A DNA stretch of 64,000 nucleotides. Source: JADGNZ01 sp963719365. Its GTDB lineage: Bacteria > Acidobacteriota > Thermoanaerobaculia > Gp7-AA8. This document shows, piece after piece, positions 51,467-59,317 of this stretch. How positions within the stretch are numbered: the stretch's first letter is position 1; each line of letters begins with the position of its first letter. The position numbers and the translations under genes are program-made. The stretch is from positions 5,146,001-5,210,000 of the forward strand of contig OY970380.1 of NCBI GenBank assembly GCA_963719365.1, written 5' to 3'. The notes below the pieces were generated by a model. That model did not search any database and had not been told where the DNA came from. It was given only the letters and a program-made list of their open reading frames with translations.

Positions 51467-54309
51467 GACGAACGTTTTCATTTTTTGCAGTGGCATTGCT
51501 GCTCGCCGCTACGACTGTCTTCGCGCAGACGTCGACGACAGCAACAATTCGCGGAACGATCACGAACGACGCGGGCAGCGCCGTCGCGAACGCGGAGATT
51601 AATGCCGTGAATGCCGGCTCCGGTTTCGTGAAGACGGTGCGATCGGGGAGCGATGGCGCGTACACGCTGCCAGGCATGACGCCCGGCCGGTATAACATCG
51701 TCGTAGCCGCGACCGGCTTCGAGCCGAAGAGCCAGGACATCACGGTTCTGGTCGGTCAGTCGCTGCAGCTCGATCTTCGCGTCTCGACGACGGCGGTTCT
51801 GAAGGAATCGATCACCGTCGTCGGCAATCAGGCCGTGGAGACGCGCACGAGCGAGGTGGCCACGAACGTGACCACGCAGCAGATCGAAAACCTGCCGCAG
51901 GACGACCGCAACTTCCTCACCTTCGCGGCGCTGGCGCCAGGAATCCGGCTTTCGAATGATCCGTATCGGAAGACGTTCGCGGGCGATGCGCAGGATGCGG
52001 AGCAGACGAATATTTTCATCGACGGCGTGAGCACAAAGAACGACGTGTTGCTGGGCGGCTCCGTGGGTCAGGACTCCAGCCACGGCAATCCGTTCCCGCA
52101 AAGCGCGGTGCAGGAATTCCGCGTCATTACCCAGAACTACAGCGCGCAATATGACCACGCTTCGAGCGCCATCATCACCGCCGTGACGAAGTCAGGTACG
52201 AATGATTTCAAGGGCGAGGCCTTCGCCTACTACCAGCCGAAGGCGTGGGTGACGGCGGCGAAGAAGAATTTTCAGTTCTCGACGTTGACGGGAAATACTT
52301 CGTATCGCCGTCTCCAGCCCGGAATCAGCTTCGGCGGACCGCTCATCAAGGACCATCTGCAGTTCTTCGGCACGTATGAAGGCGACGACGAACAAGCCTC
52401 GAATGCCGTCTCCGTCACGATTCCCAAATACGTTTCGCAATTCAGCAGCTTCACCGGCAGCTTCAACAAGCCGTTCAAGTCATCGCTGGCCTTCGGCAAA
52501 CTGAGCTGGCAGGCCGCCGCGAATCAGACGCTCGATTTCAGCGGCAATTACCGGCGCGAGCACGAAACGCGCGACTTCGGCGGCACGACCAGCTTCGAGT
52601 CAGCGACCGATTACAAGAATTGGGTCTATGGAGCGACGCTGCGCGATCAGATGATTTTCGGGAACGCACTGAACGAGGCCAGCGCAAGCCTGCAGACGTT
52701 CGGCTGGAATCCGGAACCGCTGCATCCCGACCTGGTGGGCAAACTGTACTTCGCGCCGGGTTTCAACACGATCATCCGCACGGGCGGCAACAGCACGCTT
52801 CAGGAGTTCAACCAGCGCCGCCTCGAATTCCGCGACAACTACAATTTTGCGCCGATGGAAATGCACGGCACGCATAGTCTCCAAATCGGCGGCAACCTCG
52901 ATTTGATGCATTACAAGATCAACAAGAGCCTCAACGGCATCCCCTTGTACAAGTACATCGACGATCCGGGTGCCAACAGAACCTTTGCGCAACCGTTTGA
53001 AGTCGATTACGGGATCGGGAATCCCCGTTTCCAGACCAGCAACAACGAGTATGGCATTTACGGACAGGACACCTGGAACGTCAATCCAAAGCTCACCCTC
53101 AACCTGGGACTTCGCTGGGACTATGAATCGCACATGCTGGACGAGAACTACGTCACGCCGGCCAACATCGTGACAGCGCTCAAAGGAAAGTCGTTCGCGT
53201 TCGACGGACGTACGATCAGCATTCCGGACGAGTATTTCTCGACGGGCAGCGAGCGCAAGCCGTACAAGAGCGAATACCAGCCGCGGCTTGGCTTCTCGTA
53301 TGACCTTCAGGGAGACGGCAAGTCGGTGGTATCGGGCGGATGGGGCAAGTTTTACGACCGCCTTTTCCTCAACTCGACTCTGGACGAGCGCTTCCGTCTG
53401 CAGTTCCCCGTCTACCGATTCGAGTTTTCGCCTGACGGAGCGCCGGGAACGGTCAAGTGGAACGACTCCTATCTGACGCCGGCCGGACTTCAGGGCCTTA
53501 TCGCGCAAGGTGCGGCACACCCGGAGATTTACCTGCTGAGCAATAACACCAAGCCGCCCTATTCGACGCAATACAACATTGCCTTCCGCCAGGCCCTCGG
53601 AGACTGGCTCGGGTCGGTGGGCTACAACGCTGTCCGCGGGAAACGCGGCATCACGTATGTGGCCGCGTCCGGCACGTGCTGCGGTTCATTCGCACCCGGA
53701 TACAACGCCGTCATCATCAATGATCCGGTCGGTAAGAGTTTCTGGTACGACGCTGAGACCATCACGCTGGATCGTCCGTTTACGAGCCAGACGCATTGGG
53801 GCGCACGTTTTACATACACGCACGCAAAGACCTTGCAGAACGGAAACGATCTGTTCAGCCTCGATTTGCCGTCCGCGGCTGACTATGCGCGGCATCCTGT
53901 CGAGGGTTCTGAGCCGAACCATTTCAATGCCACGGGCATCTTCGGCATGCCCTGGGATATGCGCTTCAGCACCAGCGTGACGCTCGGCTCCGGCGGAGCT
54001 AAGCCGATCACCGATTTCTCGAAAGGGTTCAGCCTCCCGGGCCGCCTGCAGACTGGCGTCAAGCGTGGAGCGGTTTATCCCAAGAACGGATTCCGTGACG
54101 TCGATTTCCGTCTGACGAAGGACTTCAATGCCGTTCGTGGAACGACGATCGGAGTGATCGCGGAAGTCTTCAATGCGCTCAACTTCACGAATTATGGTTG
54201 CCTGAACGATTTCGTCGGCGACAACAACGACCGCACGACGCTCGGCGCTCCGAATTGCACCGTTTCTCTCGGCCGGCGCGAACAGCTCGGTCTGCGCGTC
54301 AAGTTCTAA
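51463..54309 (+). CDS. TonB-dependent receptor with N-terminal carboxypeptidase-regulatory domain (Oar-like)
   Basis: 948 residues from ATG 51463. Signal peptide MRRTFSFFAVALLLAATTVF, ending in FAQ. CarboxypepD_reg domain ~24-105 (ATIRGTITNDAGSAVANAEI, GAYTLPGMTPGRYNIVVAAT); plug domain ~115-230 (QIENLPQDDRNFLTFAALAP); a large outer-membrane barrel ending in Phe (REQLGLRVKF). These Oar-like receptors import bulky ligands, in sugar loci oligosaccharides, using TonB energy, and in Acidobacteria they usually lack a SusD partner, as here. It is second in an operon after lacI. Confidence 0.93.
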   Translation: MRRTFSFFAVALLLAATTVFAQTSTTATIRGTITNDAGSAVANAEINAVNAGSGFVKTVRSGSDGAYTLPGMTPGRYNIVVAATGFEPKSQDITVLVGQSLQLDLRVSTTAVLKESITVVGNQAVETRTSEVATNVTTQQIENLPQDDRNFLTFAALAPGIRLSNDPYRKTFAGDAQDAEQTNIFIDGVSTKNDVLLGGSVGQDSSHGNPFPQSAVQEFRVITQNYSAQYDHASSAIITAVTKSGTNDFKGEAFAYYQPKAWVTAAKKNFQFSTLTGNTSYRRLQPGISFGGPLIKDHLQFFGTYEGDDEQASNAVSVTIPKYVSQFSSFTGSFNKPFKSSLAFGKLSWQAAANQTLDFSGNYRREHETRDFGGTTSFESATDYKNWVYGATLRDQMIFGNALNEASASLQTFGWNPEPLHPDLVGKLYFAPGFNTIIRTGGNSTLQEFNQRRLEFRDNYNFAPMEMHGTHSLQIGGNLDLMHYKINKSLNGIPLYKYIDDPGANRTFAQPFEVDYGIGNPRFQTSNNEYGIYGQDTWNVNPKLTLNLGLRWDYESHMLDENYVTPANIVTALKGKSFAFDGRTISIPDEYFSTGSERKPYKSEYQPRLGFSYDLQGDGKSVVSGGWGKFYDRLFLNSTLDERFRLQFPVYRFEFSPDGAPGTVKWNDSYLTPAGLQGLIAQGAAHPEIYLLSNNTKPPYSTQYNIAFRQALGDWLGSVGYNAVRGKRGITYVAASGTCCGSFAPGYNAVIINDPVGKSFWYDAETITLDRPFTSQTHWGARFTYTHAKTLQNGNDLFSLDLPSAADYARHPVEGSEPNHFNATGIFGMPWDMRFSTSVTLGSGGAKPITDFSKGFSLPGRLQTGVKRGAVYPKNGFRDVDFRLTKDFNAVRGTTIGVIAEVFNALNFTNYGCLNDFVGDNNDRTTLGAPNCTVSLGRREQLGLRVKF

Positions 54310-54317
54310 CGTTCTCC

Positions 54318-54342
54318 TCGGGGCGGACCGAGTCCGCCCCGA
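54318..54342 (+). terminator. Hairpin after the TonB-dependent receptor gene
   Basis: TCGGGGCGGAC and GTCCGCCCCGA form a perfect 11-bp stem with a 3-base loop, 8 bp after the stop codon, followed by ATTTCC. It may reduce read-through into the GH144-like gene starting at 54349. Confidence 0.7.
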
Positions 54343-54348
54343 ATTTCC

Positions 54349-55767
54349 ATGCGAAAGGTTACGGCGCTCCTTTGTCTGCTGCTCGCCTCCTGCGCGAACG
54401 CTCCTGTGCGGCACCGAGCGGTCGTGCCGGCGCCCTCGGATACAGCCCTCCTCGATGACGTCGAAAAACGCAGCTTTCATTTTTTCTGGGATCTGGCCGA
54501 TCCGACGACACAGTTGATTCCGGATCGCTGGCCGACGCCGTCGTTCTCGAGTATTGCCGCCGTCGGATTCGGTCTTACAGCTTATGGCATTGGCGCCGAG
54601 CGCGGTTATGTCACGCGCGATGCAGCCGCGCTCCGGACGCTGGCGACGTTGCGATCGTTGTTAGCGATGAAACAAGGTCCGGAGGCGCAAGGCGTGTCCG
54701 GATTTCACGGCTTCTACTATCACTTCCTGGACATGAAGACCGGCGAGCGGTTTCTGCCAAACGACGGCGGTCACATCGAGTTGTCGACCATTGATACGAC
54801 GCTCCTCGTCGCCGGCGCGCTCTTCGCGCAATCGTATTTCGATCGCGATAATCCGACCGAGTCGGAGATACGCAGCGCGGCGGAAACGCTGTATGAGCGC
54901 GTGGAGTGGACGTGGGAAGAAGTCCGGCCGCATGCAGTGAGCATGGGCTGGACCCCGGAGAGCGGATTTCACACGTACGACTGGCGCGGCTACAACGAAG
55001 CGATGATTCTTGTGATACTCGCGCTGGGCTCGCCAACGCATCCAGTCGAGCCTTCGGCGTGGACGACGTATCACTCCACGGATGTGTGGGGCGCGCCGAA
55101 CGGCCAGGATTTCATTCAGTTTGCGCCTTTGTTTGGACATCAGTACACCGAGGTTTGGATCGATTTTCGAGGAATCAGCGAGCCCGTCATTGCGGCCAAA
55201 GGAATCGACTGGTTCGAGAACTCGCGGCGTGCGTCATTAGCACAGCATGCCTACGCCGTGGCGAATCCGGGCGGCTGGCGCGATTACGGCGACCGTATCT
55301 GGGGCCTTTCCGCATGCGACGGTCCAATGGATGCGACAGTCACAATCGACGGCAAAGTGCGAACGTTTCACTCGTACACAGCGCGCGGTGTCGCCGAAAA
55401 CGATATTCGCGACGATGGCTCGATCGCGCCCACGGCGGCGGCATCGTCGATTGTTTTCACGCCCGAGTTTTCCATTCCGGCGATCCGAGAAATGTCAACG
55501 CGTTATGGATCGAATCTCTACGCCCAATACGGCTTTCTCGACGCTTTCAATCCCACCTTGCGCACGAGCGAGAAGCTGAAACATGGCCGCGTCGATCCCG
55601 CACAGGGCTGGTTCGACGTCGACTACCTCGGCATCGACGAAGGTCCGATCGTGGCGATGATCGAGAACTACCGCAGCGAGCTGGTATGGAAGACGATGCG
55701 CAAGAACGCGCATGTGATTCGGGGACTGCAGCGAGCGGGGTTTACGGGTGGATGGCTTGGGAAGTGA
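54349..55767 (+). CDS. GH144 / glycoamylase-domain lipoprotein, putative endo-beta-1,2-glucanase
   Basis: 472 residues. Lipobox LLASC (Cys15). The mature protein is an alpha/alpha-toroid of the PF10091 'glycoamylase' type: ALLDDVEKRSFHFFWDLADP, GYVTRDAAALRTLATLRSLL, WTPESGFHTYDWRGYNEAMI (with a conserved Glu), FGHQYTEVWIDFRGI. Characterised relatives include GH144 endo-beta-1,2-glucanases. Lipid anchoring places it in the periplasm or on the surface, where it could cut glucans for the receptor or ABC importer. The stop lies at the edge of a GAAGAGTGA repeat. Confidence 0.87.
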   Translation: MRKVTALLCLLLASCANAPVRHRAVVPAPSDTALLDDVEKRSFHFFWDLADPTTQLIPDRWPTPSFSSIAAVGFGLTAYGIGAERGYVTRDAAALRTLATLRSLLAMKQGPEAQGVSGFHGFYYHFLDMKTGERFLPNDGGHIELSTIDTTLLVAGALFAQSYFDRDNPTESEIRSAAETLYERVEWTWEEVRPHAVSMGWTPESGFHTYDWRGYNEAMILVILALGSPTHPVEPSAWTTYHSTDVWGAPNGQDFIQFAPLFGHQYTEVWIDFRGISEPVIAAKGIDWFENSRRASLAQHAYAVANPGGWRDYGDRIWGLSACDGPMDATVTIDGKVRTFHSYTARGVAENDIRDDGSIAPTAAASSIVFTPEFSIPAIREMSTRYGSNLYAQYGFLDAFNPTLRTSEKLKHGRVDPAQGWFDVDYLGIDEGPIVAMIENYRSELVWKTMRKNAHVIRGLQRAGFTGGWLGK

Positions 55768-55800
55768 GAAGAGTGAAGTCTGAAGAGTGAAGAGTGAAGC
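55767..55800. repeat. GAAGAGTGAA short tandem repeat
   Basis: GAGAAGAGTGAAGTCTGAAG and AGTGAAGAGTGAAGC: four to five degenerate 7-8 bp units directly after, and partly including, the GH144-like gene stop. Same unit as 12044-12076 within lhr. Confidence 0.85.
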
Positions 55801-55810
55801 AAATGAGGCA

Positions 55811-55918
55811 GTGTTGAATGTTCAATGGTGAATGTTGGATGTTGAATGGAAAAGCGGCGTCCGGCAGCGGGCGCGGTTCCATTCAACGTTCAACATTCAA
55901 CATTCAACACTTAACATT
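55811..55918. repeat. TTGAATG heptamer inverted tandem array
   Basis: Left array 55811-55849 (GTTGAATGTTCAATGGTGAA, units of TTGAATG) and right array 55879-55918 (CATTCAACGTTCAACATTCA) are inverted copies around ~30 bp. The right array encodes part of the N-terminus of the following binding protein. Confidence 0.9.
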
Positions 55919-57209
55919 GTCTTTTGTCGTCCTGCTGTTGCTCGCTGGTTGCGCAGAACGCGCCTCCGACCACCGCGAGCGCCTCGAATTCTGGGGCCTC
56001 GGCAGCGAAGGGGAGGCCGTCGCCAGTTTCATTCCGGAGTTCGAGCGGCGCAATCCTGATATTCACGTCATCGTGCAGCAGATGCCGTGGTCCGCGGCGC
56101 ATGAAAAGCTCGTCACGGCATTTGTCGGCGACGCGATGCCCGATATGGCGCAGATGGGCAATACCTGGATGCCCGAATTCGTCGCTCTCAAGGCCCTCGA
56201 CGACCTCGGGCCGTTTGTGGCGTCGTCGCGTGTCGTCAAGGAAACGGACTATTTCCCGGGAATCTGGGCCACCAATGTCGTCGGACCGACGCTGTATGGA
56301 ATCCCCTGGTATGTTGATACCCGTGTTCTCTTCTATCGCAGCGACGTTCTGGCCGCGGTCGGATTTCCGCATGGTCCGCGCACCTGGGCAGAGTGGCGGG
56401 AGGCGATGCAGCGGATTCACGATCAGAAAAAGTGCCGCTTCGCGATTCTTCTGCCGACGAACGAGTATGAGCCCATCACGATGCTGGCGCTCTCCAATCA
56501 TTCCTCGCTGCTGACTGCCGACGGCACTCGCGGCGCGTTTTCACAGCCGCCGTTCGCGGGCGCCTTTGCGTTCTATACCGAGATTTTTCACAACGGATGG
56601 GCGCCCGCGGTGAGCAACAGCGAGATCGCCAACCTTTATCAGCAATTCGCGCAGGGCGATTTCGCTATGTACATCACCGGTCCCTGGAACGTCGGCGAGT
56701 TTCGTAAACGGTTGCCGCCGGAAATGCAGGATAAATGGGCCACCGCGCCGCTTCCGGCGAGCGATCCGAGCGAGCCGATGGGCATCTCCATGGCAGGCGG
56801 CGGCAGCCTTGTTGTGTTCCGCGCATCGAAGCACAAAGAGGCGGCGCGGAAACTGATCGACTTTCTCTCCGAGCCGGCGCAACAGGTGCGCTTCTATGAG
56901 CTGGTCGGCGATTTGCCGGCGCGGCGCACGGCCTGGCAATCGCCGCTGCTCGCCAACGACAAGCATTTCCCCGCCTTTCGGGCGCAGCTCGAGCGCGTCG
57001 TACCCATCCCGAAGGTACCGGAGTGGGAGCAGATCGCGACCGCGATTTATGACCGAGGAGAGGCGGCGGCGCGGGGGGCGGTGGCGCCGGCGGTGGCGCT
57101 TCGCCAGTTGGATGCGCGAGCGGACGAGTTGCTGGAGAAGCGTAGGTGGATGCTGGCACGGTCGCGGGGTGCCGAGGTTGCGCAGTCGCGCGGGGGAGAT
57201 TCGCGATGA
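55839..57209 (+). CDS. Sugar ABC transporter substrate-binding lipoprotein, family 1
   Basis: About 456 residues from ATG 55839. ATG 55818 and TTG 55917 are alternatives, because the start region is a heptamer repeat. Lipobox LLLAGC precedes the mature protein. MalE/UgpB-type fold: LEFWGLGSEGEAVASFIPEF, NPDIHVIVQQMPW, FAMYITGPWNVGEF and RKLIDFLSEPAQQVRFYELV. The signal peptide n-region (SIQRSTFNIQH) is the translation of the CATTCAA repeat. It delivers an oligosaccharide to the two permeases encoded next. The C-terminal ~15 residues are also repeat-like (RSRGAEVAQSRGG). Confidence 0.9.
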   Translation: MLNGKAASGSGRGSIQRSTFNIQHLTLSFVVLLLLAGCAERASDHRERLEFWGLGSEGEAVASFIPEFERRNPDIHVIVQQMPWSAAHEKLVTAFVGDAMPDMAQMGNTWMPEFVALKALDDLGPFVASSRVVKETDYFPGIWATNVVGPTLYGIPWYVDTRVLFYRSDVLAAVGFPHGPRTWAEWREAMQRIHDQKKCRFAILLPTNEYEPITMLALSNHSSLLTADGTRGAFSQPPFAGAFAFYTEIFHNGWAPAVSNSEIANLYQQFAQGDFAMYITGPWNVGEFRKRLPPEMQDKWATAPLPASDPSEPMGISMAGGGSLVVFRASKHKEAARKLIDFLSEPAQQVRFYELVGDLPARRTAWQSPLLANDKHFPAFRAQLERVVPIPKVPEWEQIATAIYDRGEAAARGAVAPAVALRQLDARADELLEKRRWMLARSRGAEVAQSRGGDSR

Positions 57210-57220
57210 CGTCCAATGAG

Positions 57221-57275
57221 GCCCCTCATCCGGCCTTCGGCCACCTTCTCCCCACAAAAAGCGTGGGGAGAAGGG
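57221..57275. repeat. CCTTCTCCCC hairpin repeat
   Basis: CCCCTCATCCGGCCTTCGGC and CACCTTCTCCCC / GGGGAGAAGG form the same hairpin family as 25639-25841 and 43222-43333, here between the binding-protein and permease genes. Confidence 0.85.
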
Positions 57276-57344
57276 GCGCGTGGGAGAGGGCAGCGCGGAC
57301 TACGGAGTGTCGGGGGGGGGCACTTCCGCGACTGCGCGACCGCG

Positions 57345-57451
57345 AAACCACGCAACCCAGCACCGCGCGACCAGCAACGCAGCAACCGAGCAACCCGGCA
57401 ACCAGGCAACCAGGGAACCAGGCAACCAGGCAACCCAGCAACCAGGCAACT
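57345..57451. repeat. CAACCAGG octamer tandem array
   Basis: About a dozen degenerate units, such as GGCAACCAGGCAACCAGGGA, end 9 bp before the permease start codon, occupying the place of its leader. Together with 57221-57275 it fills the 250-bp gap inside the ABC operon. Confidence 0.9.
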
Positions 57452-57459
57452 CCCAAACA

Positions 57460-58335
57460 ATGAAATCCACCGAGGCCCGTGCCGCACTTTTGTTTCTCTC
57501 GCCGGCCATTGTGGTGCTTTCGGTGTTTTTCTTTGCACCGGTCATTGCGGGGTTTGCGCTCAGCATTACCGACTTTGATCTTTACTCGATTGGCGACATT
57601 CACAACCTTCGTTTCATTGCTCTGCGCAATTATCGCGATCTGCTCGGCAATCCCATCTTCTGGACGGCCTTTGCGAACACGCTTTATTTCGCGCTTATCG
57701 GGGGGCCGCTGACGGTGGTGGTGTCGCTTGTGGCCGCGCTGCTGGTGAATGCGAAGCTGACTCGTTGGAAGGCGCTCTTTCGTACGATTTACTTCGCGCC
57801 GGTTGTTACGACGCTTGTCGCCGTTTCCGTGGTCTTCAAATACCTCTATCATCCGCGGTTCGGCATCATCAACCTCGCGCTCGGCGCGATGCATCTGCCG
57901 CAGCCGGACTGGCTCGGCGATCCTCATTGGGCCATGCCGGCCATCATTCTCCTCGGCGTTTGGAAAGGCTTCGGCTACACGATGATCATCTTCATCGCCG
58001 GCCTGCAGAACGTTCCTGAGGAGTTATACGAAGCGGCGCGGCTGGATGGGGCAGGGATGTGGCGGCAATTCCGGCACGTCACGCTGCCGATGCTCGGACC
58101 GACATTCCTTTTCGTCGGCGTCGTCGTGGCCATCGGTCAATTGCAGATCTTCGCCGAGCCGTATGTCATGACCAAGGGCGGTCCGCTCAACAAGACGCTG
58201 ACGATCGTCATGATGATGTATGAGCAGGGCTTCAAATTCTGGCGGATGGGATACGCCGCAGCGGTGGCGTTCGTCCTCTTTCTCATTATCGGGGCGGCCG
58301 CACTGTTGCAGATGCGTTTGCGGGAAAAGCAATGA
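57460..58335 (+). CDS. Sugar ABC transporter permease, MalF/UgpA type
   Basis: 291 residues from ATG 57460; the upstream in-frame extension would translate the octamer repeat. Six membrane helices; first helix LLFLSPAIVVLSVFFFAPVI. The EAA loop, EELYEAARLDGAGMWRQFRH, that docks the ATPase is present. It overlaps the next permease gene by 4 bp. No ATPase gene is adjacent, so the complex must use an ATPase encoded elsewhere, as many family 1 sugar importers do. Confidence 0.93.
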   Translation: MKSTEARAALLFLSPAIVVLSVFFFAPVIAGFALSITDFDLYSIGDIHNLRFIALRNYRDLLGNPIFWTAFANTLYFALIGGPLTVVVSLVAALLVNAKLTRWKALFRTIYFAPVVTTLVAVSVVFKYLYHPRFGIINLALGAMHLPQPDWLGDPHWAMPAIILLGVWKGFGYTMIIFIAGLQNVPEELYEAARLDGAGMWRQFRHVTLPMLGPTFLFVGVVVAIGQLQIFAEPYVMTKGGPLNKTLTIVMMMYEQGFKFWRMGYAAAVAFVLFLIIGAAALLQMRLREKQ

Positions 58336-59153
58336 GCCGCAAGGGCGAATCGCTGCTTCTGCACTCCGTGCTGATCGCGGGCGGGCTCCTGACGCTGTTT
58401 CCGTTGTTGTGGATGCTCTCCGCGTCGTTCATGTCGAATGGAGAATCGACCACGTTTCCGCCGCATCTCATCCCGCACGCGGCGACGCTCGCTCAATACC
58501 GCCAGCTCTTTCTGCGCCTCAACATCGGCCGGGCATTCCTCAGCAGCGCCATTGTGGCAGTGACTGTGACCATCTCCTCCGTTCTATTCGGATCGATGGC
58601 CGGCTATGCGTTTGCGAAACTCCGTTTTGGAGGCCGCGACCGCATGTTCGGACTTCTTCTCACCGCCATCATCGTGCCGCCGCAGGTGGGGATGCTGCCG
58701 CTGTTTCTGTTGATGAAAACGCTGCACCTCGTCAACACGTATTGGGGCGTGATCATCCCGTCGATGGTCACCGTCTTCGGCATTTTCCTCATCCGCCAGT
58801 TCATGCTCGACGTGCCGCAGGAACTGTTGGAAGCGGCCCGTATCGACGGCGCCAGCGAATGGCGGATCTACTGGTCGGTGGTCATGCCGCTGGCGCGGCC
58901 GATTCTGGCGACGCTGGCTACCTTCATGTTCATGTCGACATGGAACGACTTCATGTGGCCGCTGATCATTCTCTCCAACCAGTCGCATCACACTCTCCCC
59001 GTCGCACTGGCTAACCTTCTCGGCGAGCACGTGCTCGACGTCGAGCTGATGATGGCCGGATCGGTCGTCACCGTCCTGCCGGTGCTCGTGATCTTCCTCG
59101 TCCTGCAGCGGTACTACATCGCTGGACTGATGGCAGGCAGCGTAAAGGGATAG
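58332..59153 (+). CDS. Sugar ABC transporter permease, MalG/UgpE type
   Basis: 273 residues, six membrane helices. Start ATG 58332 overlaps the previous TGA (ATGA). EAA loop: QELLEAARIDGASEWRIYWS. MalG-type ending (AGLMAGSVKG). With the binding protein and MalF-type partner it forms an oligosaccharide importer that feeds the cytoplasmic GH1 glucosidase. Confidence 0.94.
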   Translation: MSRKGESLLLHSVLIAGGLLTLFPLLWMLSASFMSNGESTTFPPHLIPHAATLAQYRQLFLRLNIGRAFLSSAIVAVTVTISSVLFGSMAGYAFAKLRFGGRDRMFGLLLTAIIVPPQVGMLPLFLLMKTLHLVNTYWGVIIPSMVTVFGIFLIRQFMLDVPQELLEAARIDGASEWRIYWSVVMPLARPILATLATFMFMSTWNDFMWPLIILSNQSHHTLPVALANLLGEHVLDVELMMAGSVVTVLPVLVIFLVLQRYYIAGLMAGSVKG

Positions 59154-59317
59154 CGGACGATCGTTTCATCACCGAAATTGGTGACAAGGATCATCGTTAT
59201 TCGGCATAATCCAGAGATTCAGAGAAGAAAGCGACAGACGGCCCAACGGCGCTCCCGGACGCAGTTTCAGTCACGGCTTCCGCGCTGTGGAGGACTATCT
59301 CGCCGCAGGAGCCAGCG

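Noticed and set aside
54318..54342. The GC-rich hairpin as part of the dispersed palindrome families
   Set aside because: It matches none of the other repeat arms in the window and has the size and position of an ordinary terminator.
57345..57451. The CAACCAGG array as a possible CRISPR array
   Set aside because: Units are 7-8 bp and directly tandem, with no spacers of constant length and no cas gene in the window.
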